DNA from: Tolypocladium sp. Sup5 PDA-1
Taxonomy: Eukaryota > Ascomycota > Sordariomycetes > Hypocreales > Ophiocordycipitaceae
Assembly (NCBI GenBank): GCA_000750105.3
Contig: JPHH03000061.1
Location: 1-64,000, forward strand
Length of the DNA stretch: 64,000 bases
Direction: 5' to 3'
How positions within the stretch are numbered: the stretch's first letter is position 1; each line of letters begins with the position of its first letter. The notes under the pieces are model-generated. The model was not told the origin of the DNA. It worked only from the letters and a program-made list of their open reading frames with translations, and did not search any database. Positions 21,860 through 32,222 of this stretch are shown piece by piece. A program made the position numbers and the translations under genes.

Positions 21860-24800
21860 ATGTTCAGTCGGTCTCGAAAGAATCAGCGTCAGCGAAACGA
21901 GAACGCGGGTTTTTCCCCCAACGAACCGAAGAACCATACCCTAGATTTTTCGTCGCGCCTGTCCGACCTGAGCCTCATCAGACCTCAAGGCGCCTCACGA
22001 CCAAGGCCCCTGCCGGATGATTATTTGTTCATAGAGAAGGGTACGTGTGCCTGCTCTCCTCTCGCGCCGGTGCGGCCCGAACATGATGCTCTGGCCCCGG
22101 TCTCGCAGTTCCTCAAAACCCCCCCTGTGACTGACGGCTCACTAGGAAATCCTTTTCCAACTGGAACTCGTGGTAATTCTGCCCATCAACGTGGATCGTC
22201 CATAGGCTCAACGAGATCAGCTGTCAGCGCCGCCTCCCGAAGAGTCGGCGGCATCGACAACAACGTCATGGCGAGCACCGCCGACAGGAGCCGGTTACGG
22301 CGCGAGAGGACGTTTGTCGGTAGCGAATGCGCCGTATGCGAGGAGCCCCTGGAGCACACCCTACAAGGAGAGCGCATCCTCCAGTTTTCCTGCTCCCACG
22401 TCTCCCACGAAGCGTGCTTCTACGAATTTATCCGCGAGTTCGAGTCACAGTACTGCCCGACGTGCGATGCGCCGCTGCATCTCGACACCAGCCGGGGCGG
22501 CAATGTTATCGACATTAGTTCGTCCTCCAGTAGAACGAAGGCCCTGGGTCTGGCTACTAATTCGGAGGCAGACAAAATCAGCAACATGGTGCGCTCTGCG
22601 GGTAGCGACGCCCGCTCAACCAACACACCGACACCGACTTGGGACAACCAGACTATGAGGCCGCCCAGCGTCGACAGCTCCCAGAAGAAACATCAGTCCC
22701 AGCAGCCTAGCAGCAACAGCCGGGAGAGCGCCGCTCGAGGGAGCCATAGGGATAGCCGAGACGCACCGCTGTCTGACCGCTACGGTTCTTCGTCGAGGCA
22801 CGCGCGGAGCGACAGCGAGGCCACTGGGGTTGCGTCATCCGGCGGATATCCCGAGACGACACAGAGCGGCCCGCAGTGGCGGCACGACTACGATGTGCAG
22901 GCGATGGAGACGACACCTGGAAGCCCGCGCGGCATTGCCCGCAACCCAATTCCTTCTCCCACCGTCACTGTTCGATCAGAGTTCCCGACCATCAACAGAT
23001 CTCGCCAGCAGCAGACACTGACGTGCCTGGTTACCATCGAGGTTGCAGACAACAAGTGGAAGCCGGACCCCGAGGACATCGGCGTACAATCGCAACAGCA
23101 GCAGCAGCCATCTGTCAGTGCGCGCATTGACGAAGTGGCCGCTCGGTCGGTGACGCCTGCCCCGAGCGCCCCACGATTCTATCCCTATGATTCGGCGGAA
23201 GTTCTTGAGGAGATGACGGAGAACTTGCGAAATCGCGTTGACAATTGGCATGGCCTAGACTTTAGCCGGTGAGCTTCCTTCCTTTCACGGTTTTCGGCGT
23301 CCAATAAGATGGCTGACAACTGCCAGATTCGGCCAACTGAGACTGTATGGCACGCTTCGAGTCGGCAAGGACAAAGTATCCTGGCAGGAACTGGAATGCT
23401 ACCTCTTCGCCGAAATGCTCATCTGCGTCAAGGAGAAGAAGTTGGCGCCCCAAACAGCGCCGCACTGGGATGACAATGGTGCACCTCGACGGTCGACTCG
23501 CTGCACGCTCAAGGGCTCTATCCTCATCAAGAAGCATTTGAACGAGGTATCGGAGACGGGGACCATCGACGAGAATGTCTTGACGCTGAGCCTCTCCGTT
23601 GGCGAACTACCCCAGTTCCACCTGAGATTCGAAAACCGCAACCAGCTCAAGTTGTGGAACCAGGCTCTTTTGGACCTGAATGCCGTCGAGGGTTCCCCTA
23701 TCCGCAGCCCGGATTTCGATCGCGGCGACATGTCTGAGACGGATGAAGAAGCCGAATGGCAGCGCTCGCGTCCGCAGAGAGTTTCATCCACTACCTCCTC
23801 TTGGGGGCCCAAGTCGGTGACAACAGCCCCGACGGAGTATACAAACTTTGCGGCCAAGAGCCCTCATCCGTTGAGCTCGATTCACGTCCCCATTGACGTC
23901 GTCGTTGTGGTACCAATCTCGTCCTCGATGCAAGGCGTCAAGATCAACCTGGTTCGCGATGCGCTGAAGTTCATGGTCAATACTCTCGGCGAGCGCGATC
24001 GGATGGGCCTCGTCACGTTTGGGTCAGGAGGCGGTGGTGTGCCCATTGTCGGCATGACCACCAAGGCCTGGCCAGGCTGGTCCAACATATTGACATCCAT
24101 CAAGCCCGTGGGCCAGAAGAGCCATCGCGCCGATGTGGTCGAGGGAGCCAATGTTGCCATGGACCTGCTCATGCAGCGAAAGCACAACAACCCAATCGCT
24201 ACCATCATGCTGATTAGCGATGCGTCGACGGCGGATGCTGATTCTGTCGATTTTGTCGTCTCAAGGGCCGAGGCCGCCAAGATCACCATCCACTCCTTCG
24301 GTCTCGGAATGACGCATAAGCCGGACACCATGATCGAGCTCTCGACCAGAACCAAGGCATCGTACACGTACGTCAAGGATTGGATGATGCTTCGGGAATG
24401 CCTGGCTGGGTGCCTCGGGGGCATGCAGACTCTGTCGCACCAGAACGTCAAGCTCAAGCTCAAGCTGCCCGAGGGCTCGCCGGCCAAGTTCCACAAGATC
24501 AGCGGCGCACTGCAGATTACCAAGCGAGCCACTGGTCGCGATGCGGAGGCGAACCTGGGTGACCTACGCTTCGGCGATAAGCGCGATATCCTGGTGCAAC
24601 TGGTCATTATGCCCGACACTTCGTCTCAGGAGCAGCTCCCGCAAGATCCGTGGGACAATATTGTTTCTGGCCTGGAGGCTCTCGGCGGCTCCATGGACAA
24701 TGACGTGGAGAGGGTTGTGTCCGTGGAGGAGGTCCCGCTTATCCAAGCCGACCTCAGCTGGGGTGACATCCTCCGGGACGGCACGGTCACGCATATGCCT

Positions 24801-25508
24801 CGGCCATCCCTTCTAGCCATCACGATGCTGCCAGCCAGTGCAGGCCAAAAGAAGTCGTGGCAGAACACCACACCGATCCCCCCTCACCCTAGCATCGTCC
24901 AGCGGCGCATGGAATTGCTCACTTCTGACATGCTCACGCGAGCCTTGACCTTGGTTAGCCGTGGCCAGCACGATCGTGCGCACACTCTTCTGAATGAGAC
25001 GCGGTCCATCCTCAAGGGCCTGGGCAAAGGCGGCTTACCTCCTGTCCCTCCCTCGGCAGGCAAGTCGGGGCCTTCGACACCTCACCCTGGTCTCGACCAC
25101 TCTCCCAACCCCGCCGGAACCCCTGACCGTAAGCGCAGTCCGTCGCCGCCTACCTCCGCTACTTCTTCTGGTGGCAACGGCTTCTCGGCTACTCAGCTAG
25201 GCCATAGCCGTTCAAACGATGGCCTTGGCCTTGGTACTGGAATAGACGCCGGCACTGTGACTGCCTTGGACGCTGAGCTCGAAAGCAGTCTCGAATGGAT
25301 CAACCATCCTGCCGTCTTTGGCCGTGACAGCCGCAAGGCTGTACTCCAGGCCATTGGCGTCATCAGCTCGCAGCGTGCGTTTACGTTCCGCACGCCTATT
25401 GAGAGCCTCTGGGCAGGCCGTGTTGGCGGCATCAAGCGTCTGGCAGATAAGAGCCGCGAGTGGCGCGAAGAGGGCGGCGGCGAAGGCGGCATCATGGAAG
25501 AGGCATAA
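21860..25508 (+). CDS. RING-H2 / PH-like / VWA protein (Ste5-like architecture)
   Basis: Exons 21860-23268 and 23327-25508 give 1196 aa. The N-terminus is strongly basic (MFSRSRKNQRQRN). A RING-H2 finger spans about 157-212: CAVC, then FSCSHVSHEAC, then YCPTC. After a long Ser-rich linker, residues 470-590 look like a PH domain (QLRLYGTLRVG start, CYLFAEMLIC strands, a closing helix LKLWNQALLDL). A VWA domain follows at about 655-850 (IDVVVVVPISSSM, then DRMGLVTFG, then IMLISDAS). Its metal site DxSxS reads PISSS, so the Asp is lost. The C-terminus continues with a beta-rich part and a helical part. This order equals yeast Ste5, scaffold of the pheromone MAPK cascade; plant WAV3-type RING-VWA ligases are the other comparison. 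A 105-nt in-frame segment, 22041-22145, has intron-like ends and may be removed. The scaffold role is inference. Confidence 0.8.
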
Positions 25509-26460
25509 CCATGCGGCTTCTTCGACGAGGTACGCATATTGCATACGATCGATCCGTACTCATTTGCGGCTTGGTGACGGCGTCCGGATTCGACCCCCTT
25601 ACGACACCCATCGCTTGGGACTCCCCTTACACGTCTTGATGCATTCATGATACCATTATATCTACTTGGCTTTTGCTTCGACGAAGTAGAAACATTCTTG
25701 GCCCGATACCAGACATGGAAGAAATCCCCTTATTTCATATCCCAACCATTTACGCCGTCTTGTTTATATTCAACGTATACCCGCCACGCTATCTACCGCA
25801 TAGGTAGCTGTGCTGTTCTCGGTTGTTGACTTTTCTTTTGTCACGTGGACTGCTCCGTCGCTTAGAGCCATGATATCACGGCTGTGGGGAGGCCAGAGCC
25901 TTCCCTTTTGAAAAGTCCCTTGGTGTTTTGGGTCATTCGTTTTCTGGACCACTAGGACAGTCTTGGATTTCATCATTTGTTGTTTGGCCATTGGATTGGC
26001 AAGGGACTCTCGCCCTAGGAGAGGGTTGGGTCTTCAGTTTGCCACTTACACTGGGCAAGACGGAGAGCACATGCCCAACCCCAGTATCGCTTTCCCTGTA
26101 TCAATAGTATCCATCTTATTAGTATTTACGTGTAGTCGGGAGGTGGGGACGGGATCTGTCTGGAGATTTATTTAGATATGTGTGATGCCCACAAAGTATA
26201 ATCTACGACCCTTTTTTATTGGTTCATGAATTTGGGGCAGTATCGGGATTGTATGACCCGGCTTTCGTGATTGAACAGCCCTGAGCTGGGACTCTACTCT
26301 ATCAGATCTTCACATGATGCTTTTCATATTGGCTCCATCAGGGCCAGTCCCGGCGACGAGAGGGTATCTGACCATCCCATGCTCCGAAGTGGCTAGCGGG
26401 GCGAGGCTTCGTCGTTTCTCCTCGTCCAATCATTCCCGACCAAGTATTCCGCGTCACAGT
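25509..26460. other. Convergent 3' intergenic region
   Basis: The 3' flanks of the RING-PH-VWA gene (+) and cct8 (-). Rather A/T-rich compared with its neighbours; no gene, tRNA or strong hairpin seen. Confidence 0.6.
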
Positions 26461-28339
26461 TTAGTCCTCGTCCCAGTTCTGTGGAGAGCACAGCAAGTCA
26501 GCAGTTGGTCAACGATGATGGCGTCGTCGATGAGTCAAGACTTACAGGGTTCGGCCCAGGTGGCTTAGGTCCCCCGGCCTGCCTGGCCACGATGATCTGG
26601 TCGACGGACAGGACTGTCCGGGCAGCCTCGGTGGCGAGCTTGATGGCCCACTGCTTAGAGGCCAGAAGGTCGAGAATGCCTTCCTCGGTGGCGTCCAGCG
26701 TACCGCTGTCGTCGTTGTTCTGGAAAAGCTAGTTAGTATGCGGTACCTCTCTGGGCCGAGTGTCAGGGAAAGCTCACCTCGACGTCGACACCAGTATCAC
26801 CGTCCTCGCCCTTGTGGTGAGCAGCGTATAACCTGCTCAGAACCTCGGTGGCGTCCAGGCCGCAGCTCTCGGCCAGTGTCCGGGGGATCACCTCGAAAGC
26901 CTCGCCGTACTTCTTGATGGCGTATTGGCTCAGGCCAGAAGTCTTCTCTCCGTGGGCCTGTATCCTGGAGCTCAGCTGGATCTCTGTGGCACCGGCACCG
27001 GGGACGAGTCTGGGGTCCCTCGTGATGGCCTTGACCACGTTGACACCGTCATCAACGGCTCGCTCGATATCGTCGAGGTGGTTCTGAGTGGCACCGCGGA
27101 GAACCAGGGTAGCAGTTCTCGTCATCTCGTCCTCTTGTCTGAAGACAGTGACACGGTCACCGCCAATCTCCAACGTCTCGACGATGTCGATGCTGCCCAT
27201 CTCGTCCGGCATGGGAGCACCCAAGCGCGCAAGAGGAGTGGCTCCGACGACACGGCAGACTCTGCGCAGCTCGAACTTGCTGAGAATCCTGATGGCCAGG
27301 ATGCCGAAGCGGTTGAGGTAGTGCATGGCCAGGTCGCCAATCTTGTCGCCGCAGACGACAACGCGCAGGCCGGAGTCGTAGAGCTCCTTGACCGCCGTCT
27401 CCAGCTGATCCTCCTCGCCCTTGGTAAAGTCCATCATCTCCTTGGCGTTGTGCAGCAACACGGTACCCTTGGTCTCGGTCGTGGTGTTGTCGATGGGGCA
27501 GGTGTAGACACCGACCTTGGCGCGGCGGGCCTTCTTGACCGACCCATCGGGCTCCTTGGGGAAGACCATGCCCTTGACGACGCGGCTCTGCTCCAGGCTG
27601 CCTCCCATGATCTTGACGACGCGGATGTTGTCAACGTTGAAGTTGGCCGGGTTCTTGGGCAGCACGGCCAGGACGCCCTCGGCGACGAGGTCAGCGAGGA
27701 AGTCCTCGTTGCCGTTCTGCTTGCTCGCAACGACGGTGCGTATGGCCTTGCTGAGCTCCTCCTGGTCGCGGATGTCCTCGACCTTGTCGACGGCGAGCTT
27801 CTCGAGGGTATCCAGAGCAAACTTCTGGGCCTTTTCGTAGCCGATGACGATGTCGGAGGTCTTGAGGCCCATGCGCAGCAGGTCCTCGGCCTTGCGCAAC
27901 AGCTCGCCGGCCAGGACGATGACGAGGTTGGTGGCGTCGCCCATCTCGGACTCTTGCTGCTGGCTGGCCATGACGAGGAGCTTGGCGGCGGGGTGGACGA
28001 CGTCGAGCTCGCGAAGAATGGTGGCGGCGTCGGAGGTGAGGATCATCTTCTGGAGGTGGTTGATGACGACCTTGTTGCGGCCGTAGGGGCCGAGGGACGT
28101 CTGGACGGTCGAGGCAATGGCACGGCAGGCGTCGATGTTGCGCAGGACGGCGCCATCTTCGGCGTCGTAGCTGGCACGTTGATGTCAGGATATGCGTGTC
28201 CATGGTGGGGGAGGGAGCTCTCATAGGGGGCCCCCGGGGGGGGGGGGGGGGGGGGGGGGGGAGCATCTGCTGCCACTTACTTGTTGTAGCCCTGCTTGAA
28301 CAGGCCCGCGTTGGGCGCGTTGGGGATGTTGAGAGACAT
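26461..28339 (-). CDS. cct8: CCT/TRiC chaperonin theta subunit
   Basis: Four exons, 28281-28339, 26778-28170, 26546-26719 and 26461-26478, join in phase to 547 aa, the family's usual size; the last exon codes only NWDED. The start (MSLNIPNAPNAGLFKQGY) and the equatorial motifs TSLGPYGRNK and LTSDAATILRELDV are those of the theta subunit, as is EMGDATNLVIVLAGELL in place of the GDGTT of most CCT subunits. The apical region includes LRVVVCGDKIGDLAMHYL, and the second equatorial half PGAGATEIQLS. As one of eight subunits it helps fold actin, tubulin and WD-repeat proteins in the cytosol. The first intron (28171-28280) contains a 26-base C run on the sense strand. It is divergent from the HMG-like gene about 1 kb away. 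Confidence 0.97.
28236..28261. repeat. Run of 26 G in cct8 intron 1
   Basis: An unbroken G run (C on the cct8 sense strand), preceded by GGGGGCCCCC, lies 20 nt inside the donor site of cct8 intron 1. It is by far the longest homopolymer in the window; its true length cannot be trusted from one assembly. Confidence 0.9.
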
Positions 28340-29356
28340 GGCGAGTGAGCTGGGGGCGGTATCGAGGTTGACTCCCAGGCTCGTCCGCTGATGTATGAAG
28401 GGGATGGAGTCGTGGGGTTGATTCGGTCGCTTTCCAGCAGCTCGCGGACGGGCCCACCTAGAAAATCTTGGGCGTGTGTGGTGGTGCTGGTGGCAGCCTT
28501 GGTGGTGCCTGGGCCAATCAGACGCGTCCAGGGGTCTTTGTTAATCCGCTCCAGCTCAGGGCTCGGGAGCTCTCCAAGCCTGCATGGTACAGCGACAGCG
28601 ACTCTTGCGGTGCCAATGTACTTGTGATTCCTGTCTTGTCCTACTATTACTCCTATTATTCTGATTTATATGACTGCTTCCTCTCAAAGTCGCGTTTCAG
28701 TATGTTTCAGCGAAGCGCCACTGCAATCTAGGGGTAGTGTTGGTGAGATCAAGTCGCACAGCGGCAGTCCGTTGGTGGGAGCTTCAGGAGGATCCAAACG
28801 GTGGGACGCTGTGGCGGCACAAAAGTGCAAGTACCTCGTACCTGTGGCGGCCTCGGAGTGGAAACACCAGCACAGCGTGAGGCATCGCAGCCTCGTCGCA
28901 CTCCGTCGTGTCTCGTCTCGCGCAACCTTTCGGTTTTCAGCGCGCATCCTTGCACCACCAGCAACCTGTCCTTCCTCCTCCCGTCCGCATCATCGACCCG
29001 CGTCAGCACCAGCGAGCGGCCCGCCTTCGCGACTATCCATTTGTCCCTTCGCGGCCCGCAATTGCTGCCGGTTGAACCCACTGTGAACAGCAGCAATCAG
29101 GGGACCTCGCTCTGGCTCAACGCCTTGTCGCCATGGCGCCCCAGTCGTGTGAGCCCGAACCCTCCCTTACATACCTTCCCTTTTCCACTGCGCCTCGTCT
29201 CGCAGCCTCACATCTCATACCTGAACGCAACGCTGCGTGCCTGAGACGACGTTCCTCGCACCGCGCCGCGTCGCATCGTTGATCGTGCCTCCCCCTCGCA
29301 TCCCCTTGCAGTCCCCTCACGACACCGCGCCGCACCTCAACTCTGCCTCCATCATC
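28340..29356. promoter_or_regulatory. Divergent promoter region cct8 / HMG-like gene
   Basis: About 1 kb between two divergent starts. The last ~350 bp before 29357 are C/T-rich on the plus strand, as in fungal leaders. No coding frame supported. Confidence 0.5.
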
Positions 29357-30385
29357 ATGCCTCCCAAGAGAAAGTTTGCTGAAGTTGACCCCCTACCAGC
29401 CGTCCCGCCCTCGCTGCCGCCCTCTGTCGAGGAGGCCTACCGCCGCAAATGCGTCCAGCTCAAGAACCGCACAAACGAGGTCGAAGATGCCAACGACGCC
29501 GCCCGGCTGCGCCTCTCACGGATAAAGCGTCAGGTCGAGAAGCTCCGGATAGAGCGAGCCTTTCTGCTCGAGCAACTGGCCAAGCGCACCAGCACCAACG
29601 TCGAAGACTCCGAGGGCAGCCCCAGCCCACCTCCTACGGTATGCTTAACCTCCCCCCCGCGCCGTGCTTCGGCTGTGCTGCGATCCATCGAGCGCTCTCG
29701 ATAAACTACGTTGTTGAAAATTCAATCTGATGGATACAAGCTGGCCGACTTCCGCAACGAGCTGGATGCTAACCCCCGAAAGCCCAAGGACAAGCCGCTG
29801 CGGATCAAGCGGGGCCATCGAAAATCCGCCGTCAACGACGCGGACGCAAAGGGCGGTCCGGCTGGTTCCTTCAAAGAACCCGGATCGCCAACCTCTGAGA
29901 CGCAGTCGCATCCACCCGAGAGTCAGGCCAAGCGCGGCGAGTCCGCTACCGGCTCGGCTAATGGCATGGGCAAGCCGTCCCGGGGCGCAGCCAGTGCCTT
30001 TGACCTCTACTGCATCGAGGAACGGCCGAACCTCGAGGCCAAGAACAAGGAGGACGGGGACGGGGACGGGGACGGGGACGGGGACGGGGACGCCAACATT
30101 GACGAGGAGCTTTCCCGCGGCTGGGACGAACTTCCGGAAGCCGATAAGGACGAATTCCGGACCAAGCTCGAGGAATTGCTGGCCAAGGAGGAGGAGGACA
30201 GGGACAGCAAGGACGCCGAGGACTCCAACAAGAAGGAGGGCAAGTCTGACGGCGACGACAAGCCCGAGACGCAAGACGAGGATGTGGAGATGGCCAACTA
30301 TGACACCGAGGACCAGGACCAGGACCAGGACCAGGACCAGGAACAGGACCAAGAGACGCAGATGGACAAGGACGGCGACGAATAG
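29357..30385 (+). CDS. HMG-box-like INO80-type subunit (Nhp10/Nht1-like)
   Basis: Exons 29357-29638 and 29783-30385 (GTATGC donor, GCTAAC branch site) give 294 aa. Residues 20-75 form a coiled coil (EEAYRRKCVQLKNRTNEVED, then KLRIERAFLLEQLAKR), followed by a Ser/Pro motif and the basic stretch KPLRIKRGHRK. An HMG-box-like part lies at about 170-225: FDLYCIEERPNL at one end and RGWDELPEADKDEFRTKLEE at the other. An acidic DG repeat (GGGGAC units, 30055-30092) is inserted between them. The tail is acidic with a DQ repeat (CAGGAC units, 30310-30345). Coiled coil plus HMG-like helix resembles the INO80 chromatin-remodelling subunits Nhp10 (budding yeast) and Nht1 (fission yeast); the family call is moderate. 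Nuclear location expected. Confidence 0.65.
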
Positions 30386-30895
30386 GGCACCGGATAGGGC
30401 GAAGGGCAAGGCGATGGATAGGTGACGACTGGACAAACGGCGTGGTCTTCCTTGGGGCGTTTATTCGAGACAGGGTAATGGGGTCAAGAACGGGATTCTT
30501 CAAGGTCATTTCGAGTACAAAAAGGTGATTTAACAGAGCACATTCAAACGAAGCCAGTCGGTACCATGTGTACACTTGTGATTGGGAGCGACTACAACGC
30601 AACCGTCCGGGAGATGGGAGAGGTCGCAGGAATACAACTCCACGGCAGCCAACCAGCATGGCAAAGCCGGTCAAGCAATTGCATGACCCCGCACCGACCA
30701 ACCTGGAAGCAAAAAGAAATCTAGGCAGCCAGCGGATCTGTGACGATGTTCGTGGTGGCGGAACATTCACGGTGCGTTCACGGTACGTTCACGCTGCTCC
30801 TTAATAATAGGGCCGTCAGCCTGCTCAAGCACCAACCCACTGTTCCACCACCTTCAACTCTACGCAAATCCGACCACACGCCGGAACCACGCACC
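30386..30895. other. Intergenic region, HMG-like to VOC gene
   Basis: About 500 bp. It holds a direct pair of CACGGT(G/A)CGTTCACG near 30766-30793, about 100 bp before the VOC start. No gene seen. Confidence 0.5.
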
Positions 30896-31285
30896 ATGGC
30901 CATCGAGTTCCAGTCCATCGTCCCGATCCTCCGCATCTTCGACGTCGCCAAGGCGGACGAGTTCTACCTGGGCTACCTCGGCTTCAAGATCGACTGGGAC
31001 CACCGCTTCGACGACAACGCCCCGCTGTACCGCCAGGTCTCCCGGGGCGGCCTGGTCTTGCACCTAAGCGAGCACCACGGCGACGGCAGCCCGGGCGTGC
31101 AGGTCCGGGTCACGATGAAGGGCATCACGGGGCTGCACCGCGAGCTCAGCGGCAAGGGGTATCGGTACATGCGGCCGGGCATCGAGGAGGGCCCAGCGCC
31201 GGGTGCGAGGGAGATGGGCGTCGTTGACCCATTCGGGAACCAGATTCGGTTTTGCGAGGATCTTGAGGTGAAGAAGGGGGCCTAG
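30896..31285 (+). CDS. VOC-superfamily (glyoxalase/bleomycin-resistance fold) protein
   Basis: A single exon of 129 aa, the length of a two-module VOC protein. The start FQSIVPILRIFDVAKADEFY and the close VVDPFGNQIRFCEDLE are hallmark strands of the glyoxalase/bleomycin-resistance/dioxygenase fold; LGFKIDWDHRF and LVLHLSEHHGDGSPG lie between them. The pattern resembles bacterial BLMT/antibiotic-binding members, which form dimers and bind ligands without catalysis, but glyoxalase-like activity cannot be excluded and the metal ligands are not certain from sequence alone. The start was chosen at the first Met before the conserved strand; it sits in CACCATGG. It converges on the PaiB-like gene, with only 175 bp between the stop codons. 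Confidence 0.85.
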   Translation: MAIEFQSIVPILRIFDVAKADEFYLGYLGFKIDWDHRFDDNAPLYRQVSRGGLVLHLSEHHGDGSPGVQVRVTMKGITGLHRELSGKGYRYMRPGIEEGPAPGAREMGVVDPFGNQIRFCEDLEVKKGA

Positions 31286-31460
31286 GCATGTCGAGTTGGC
31301 CTTGGTTTTCGAGCCGTCCGTCTATGGCCAGGGGCTGACCGAATGTCCAGATCAAAGGTGTCGGTATCGGACGCCACATAGACTGCGGGCTCGCAAGCAA
31401 AGCGTTCTATTTCACGTTTCTCTAATCATCTCTAGTTTCGAGCGGCCGTGTGAGGGGTTT

Positions 31461-32222
31461 CTACGCTTTCGCGGCCTCCTTCAGGTCGCTACGCTCCTGG
31501 ATAATGCCGGCCAGGGTCTTGCCCACCTCCGAGTCCAGGCTCTCGAAGCCCTTGACCACGCCCATGCGGTCGCCCATGCGCATCTCCTGGCTCATCTTGA
31601 ACTTGCCCTCGAGGCGCTCGATGGAGATTTCGATGCCGATGATGTTCTTCTTCATCAGCTCAATGTACCGCTCCGGAGCGTCCGTCACCTTCCACGGGCC
31701 CGGACGGTCGCCGCGGCCCGTGTAGTCCATGATGGACGTCTCCGTGTGCTGCGAGAGGTCGTGGATCTGCTGCCCCAGGAAGCGCGACGTCTCGTCCGCC
31801 TTGGCGTCGAAATAGAGGGTGGCCGTGCCGTAGGCCTGGACGGCGGCGTAGTTCCATGTGGGCACCACCTTGGCCGTCGTCGGCTTCGTCTCGACGTAGA
31901 ACTTGGGCGTGACGTAGTGGTGCGGCGCCGCGGTGAAGAGGACCTGGACCTCCTGCTCGAGGGTGCTGCTGCCCGCGGAGCTGGCCGTGTCCATCATGAC
32001 TTTGCTCTGGGGGTTCTGTCGCGCGAGGTGGCCCCTCAGGCGCCCGAGCTCGGTCTCGCTCGAGTCGTCGTCCACGTCGAGCACCCAGGGGATGTGGGAG
32101 GACAGGATGAGAGGGTGCCCGTCGGAGGGGATGGCGGTGGTGAGCACGCCGAGGGGGTACTCCCGGATGAGCTGCCGAAGGACGGGGACGCTCTTTTCCG
32201 TGTGAGCTGCCGGGAAGAACAT
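31461..32222 (-). CDS. PaiB-like FMN-binding protein
   Basis: Single exon of 253 aa covering the whole PaiB family length (bacterial members about 205-215 aa, fungal ones longer). Diagnostic parts are the N-terminal LIREYPLGVLTTAIPSDGHP, then LSSHIPWVLD, then LRGHLARQNPQ, and the core PHHYVTPKFYVETKPTTAKV followed by VPTWNYAAVQAYGTA. The C-terminal KNIIGIEISIERLEGKFKMS is also family-typical. The fold is the split-barrel FMN-binding type. In Bacillus PaiB is called a transcriptional regulator of degradative enzymes, but biochemical roles in fungi are not established, so a flavin-linked oxidoreductase or stress role is equally possible. Divergent from the RMD1-like gene. Confidence 0.88.
   Translation of the reverse strand: MFFPAAHTEKSVPVLRQLIREYPLGVLTTAIPSDGHPLILSSHIPWVLDVDDDSSETELGRLRGHLARQNPQSKVMMDTASSAGSSTLEQEVQVLFTAAPHHYVTPKFYVETKPTTAKVVPTWNYAAVQAYGTATLYFDAKADETSRFLGQQIHDLSQHTETSIMDYTGRGDRPGPWKVTDAPERYIELMKKNIIGIEISIERLEGKFKMSQEMRMGDRMGVVKGFESLDSEVGKTLAGIIQERSDLKEAAKA

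Noticed and set aside
26925..28226. 433-codon plus-strand ORF opposite cct8
   Set aside because: Exact antisense of the cct8 main exon; rich in Leu/Val/Asp from mirrored GC codon bias, no family motif, no start context.
29645..30436. 263-codon minus-strand ORF with LVLVLV runs
   Set aside because: Mirror of the acidic hexamer repeats in the HMG-like gene; low complexity only.
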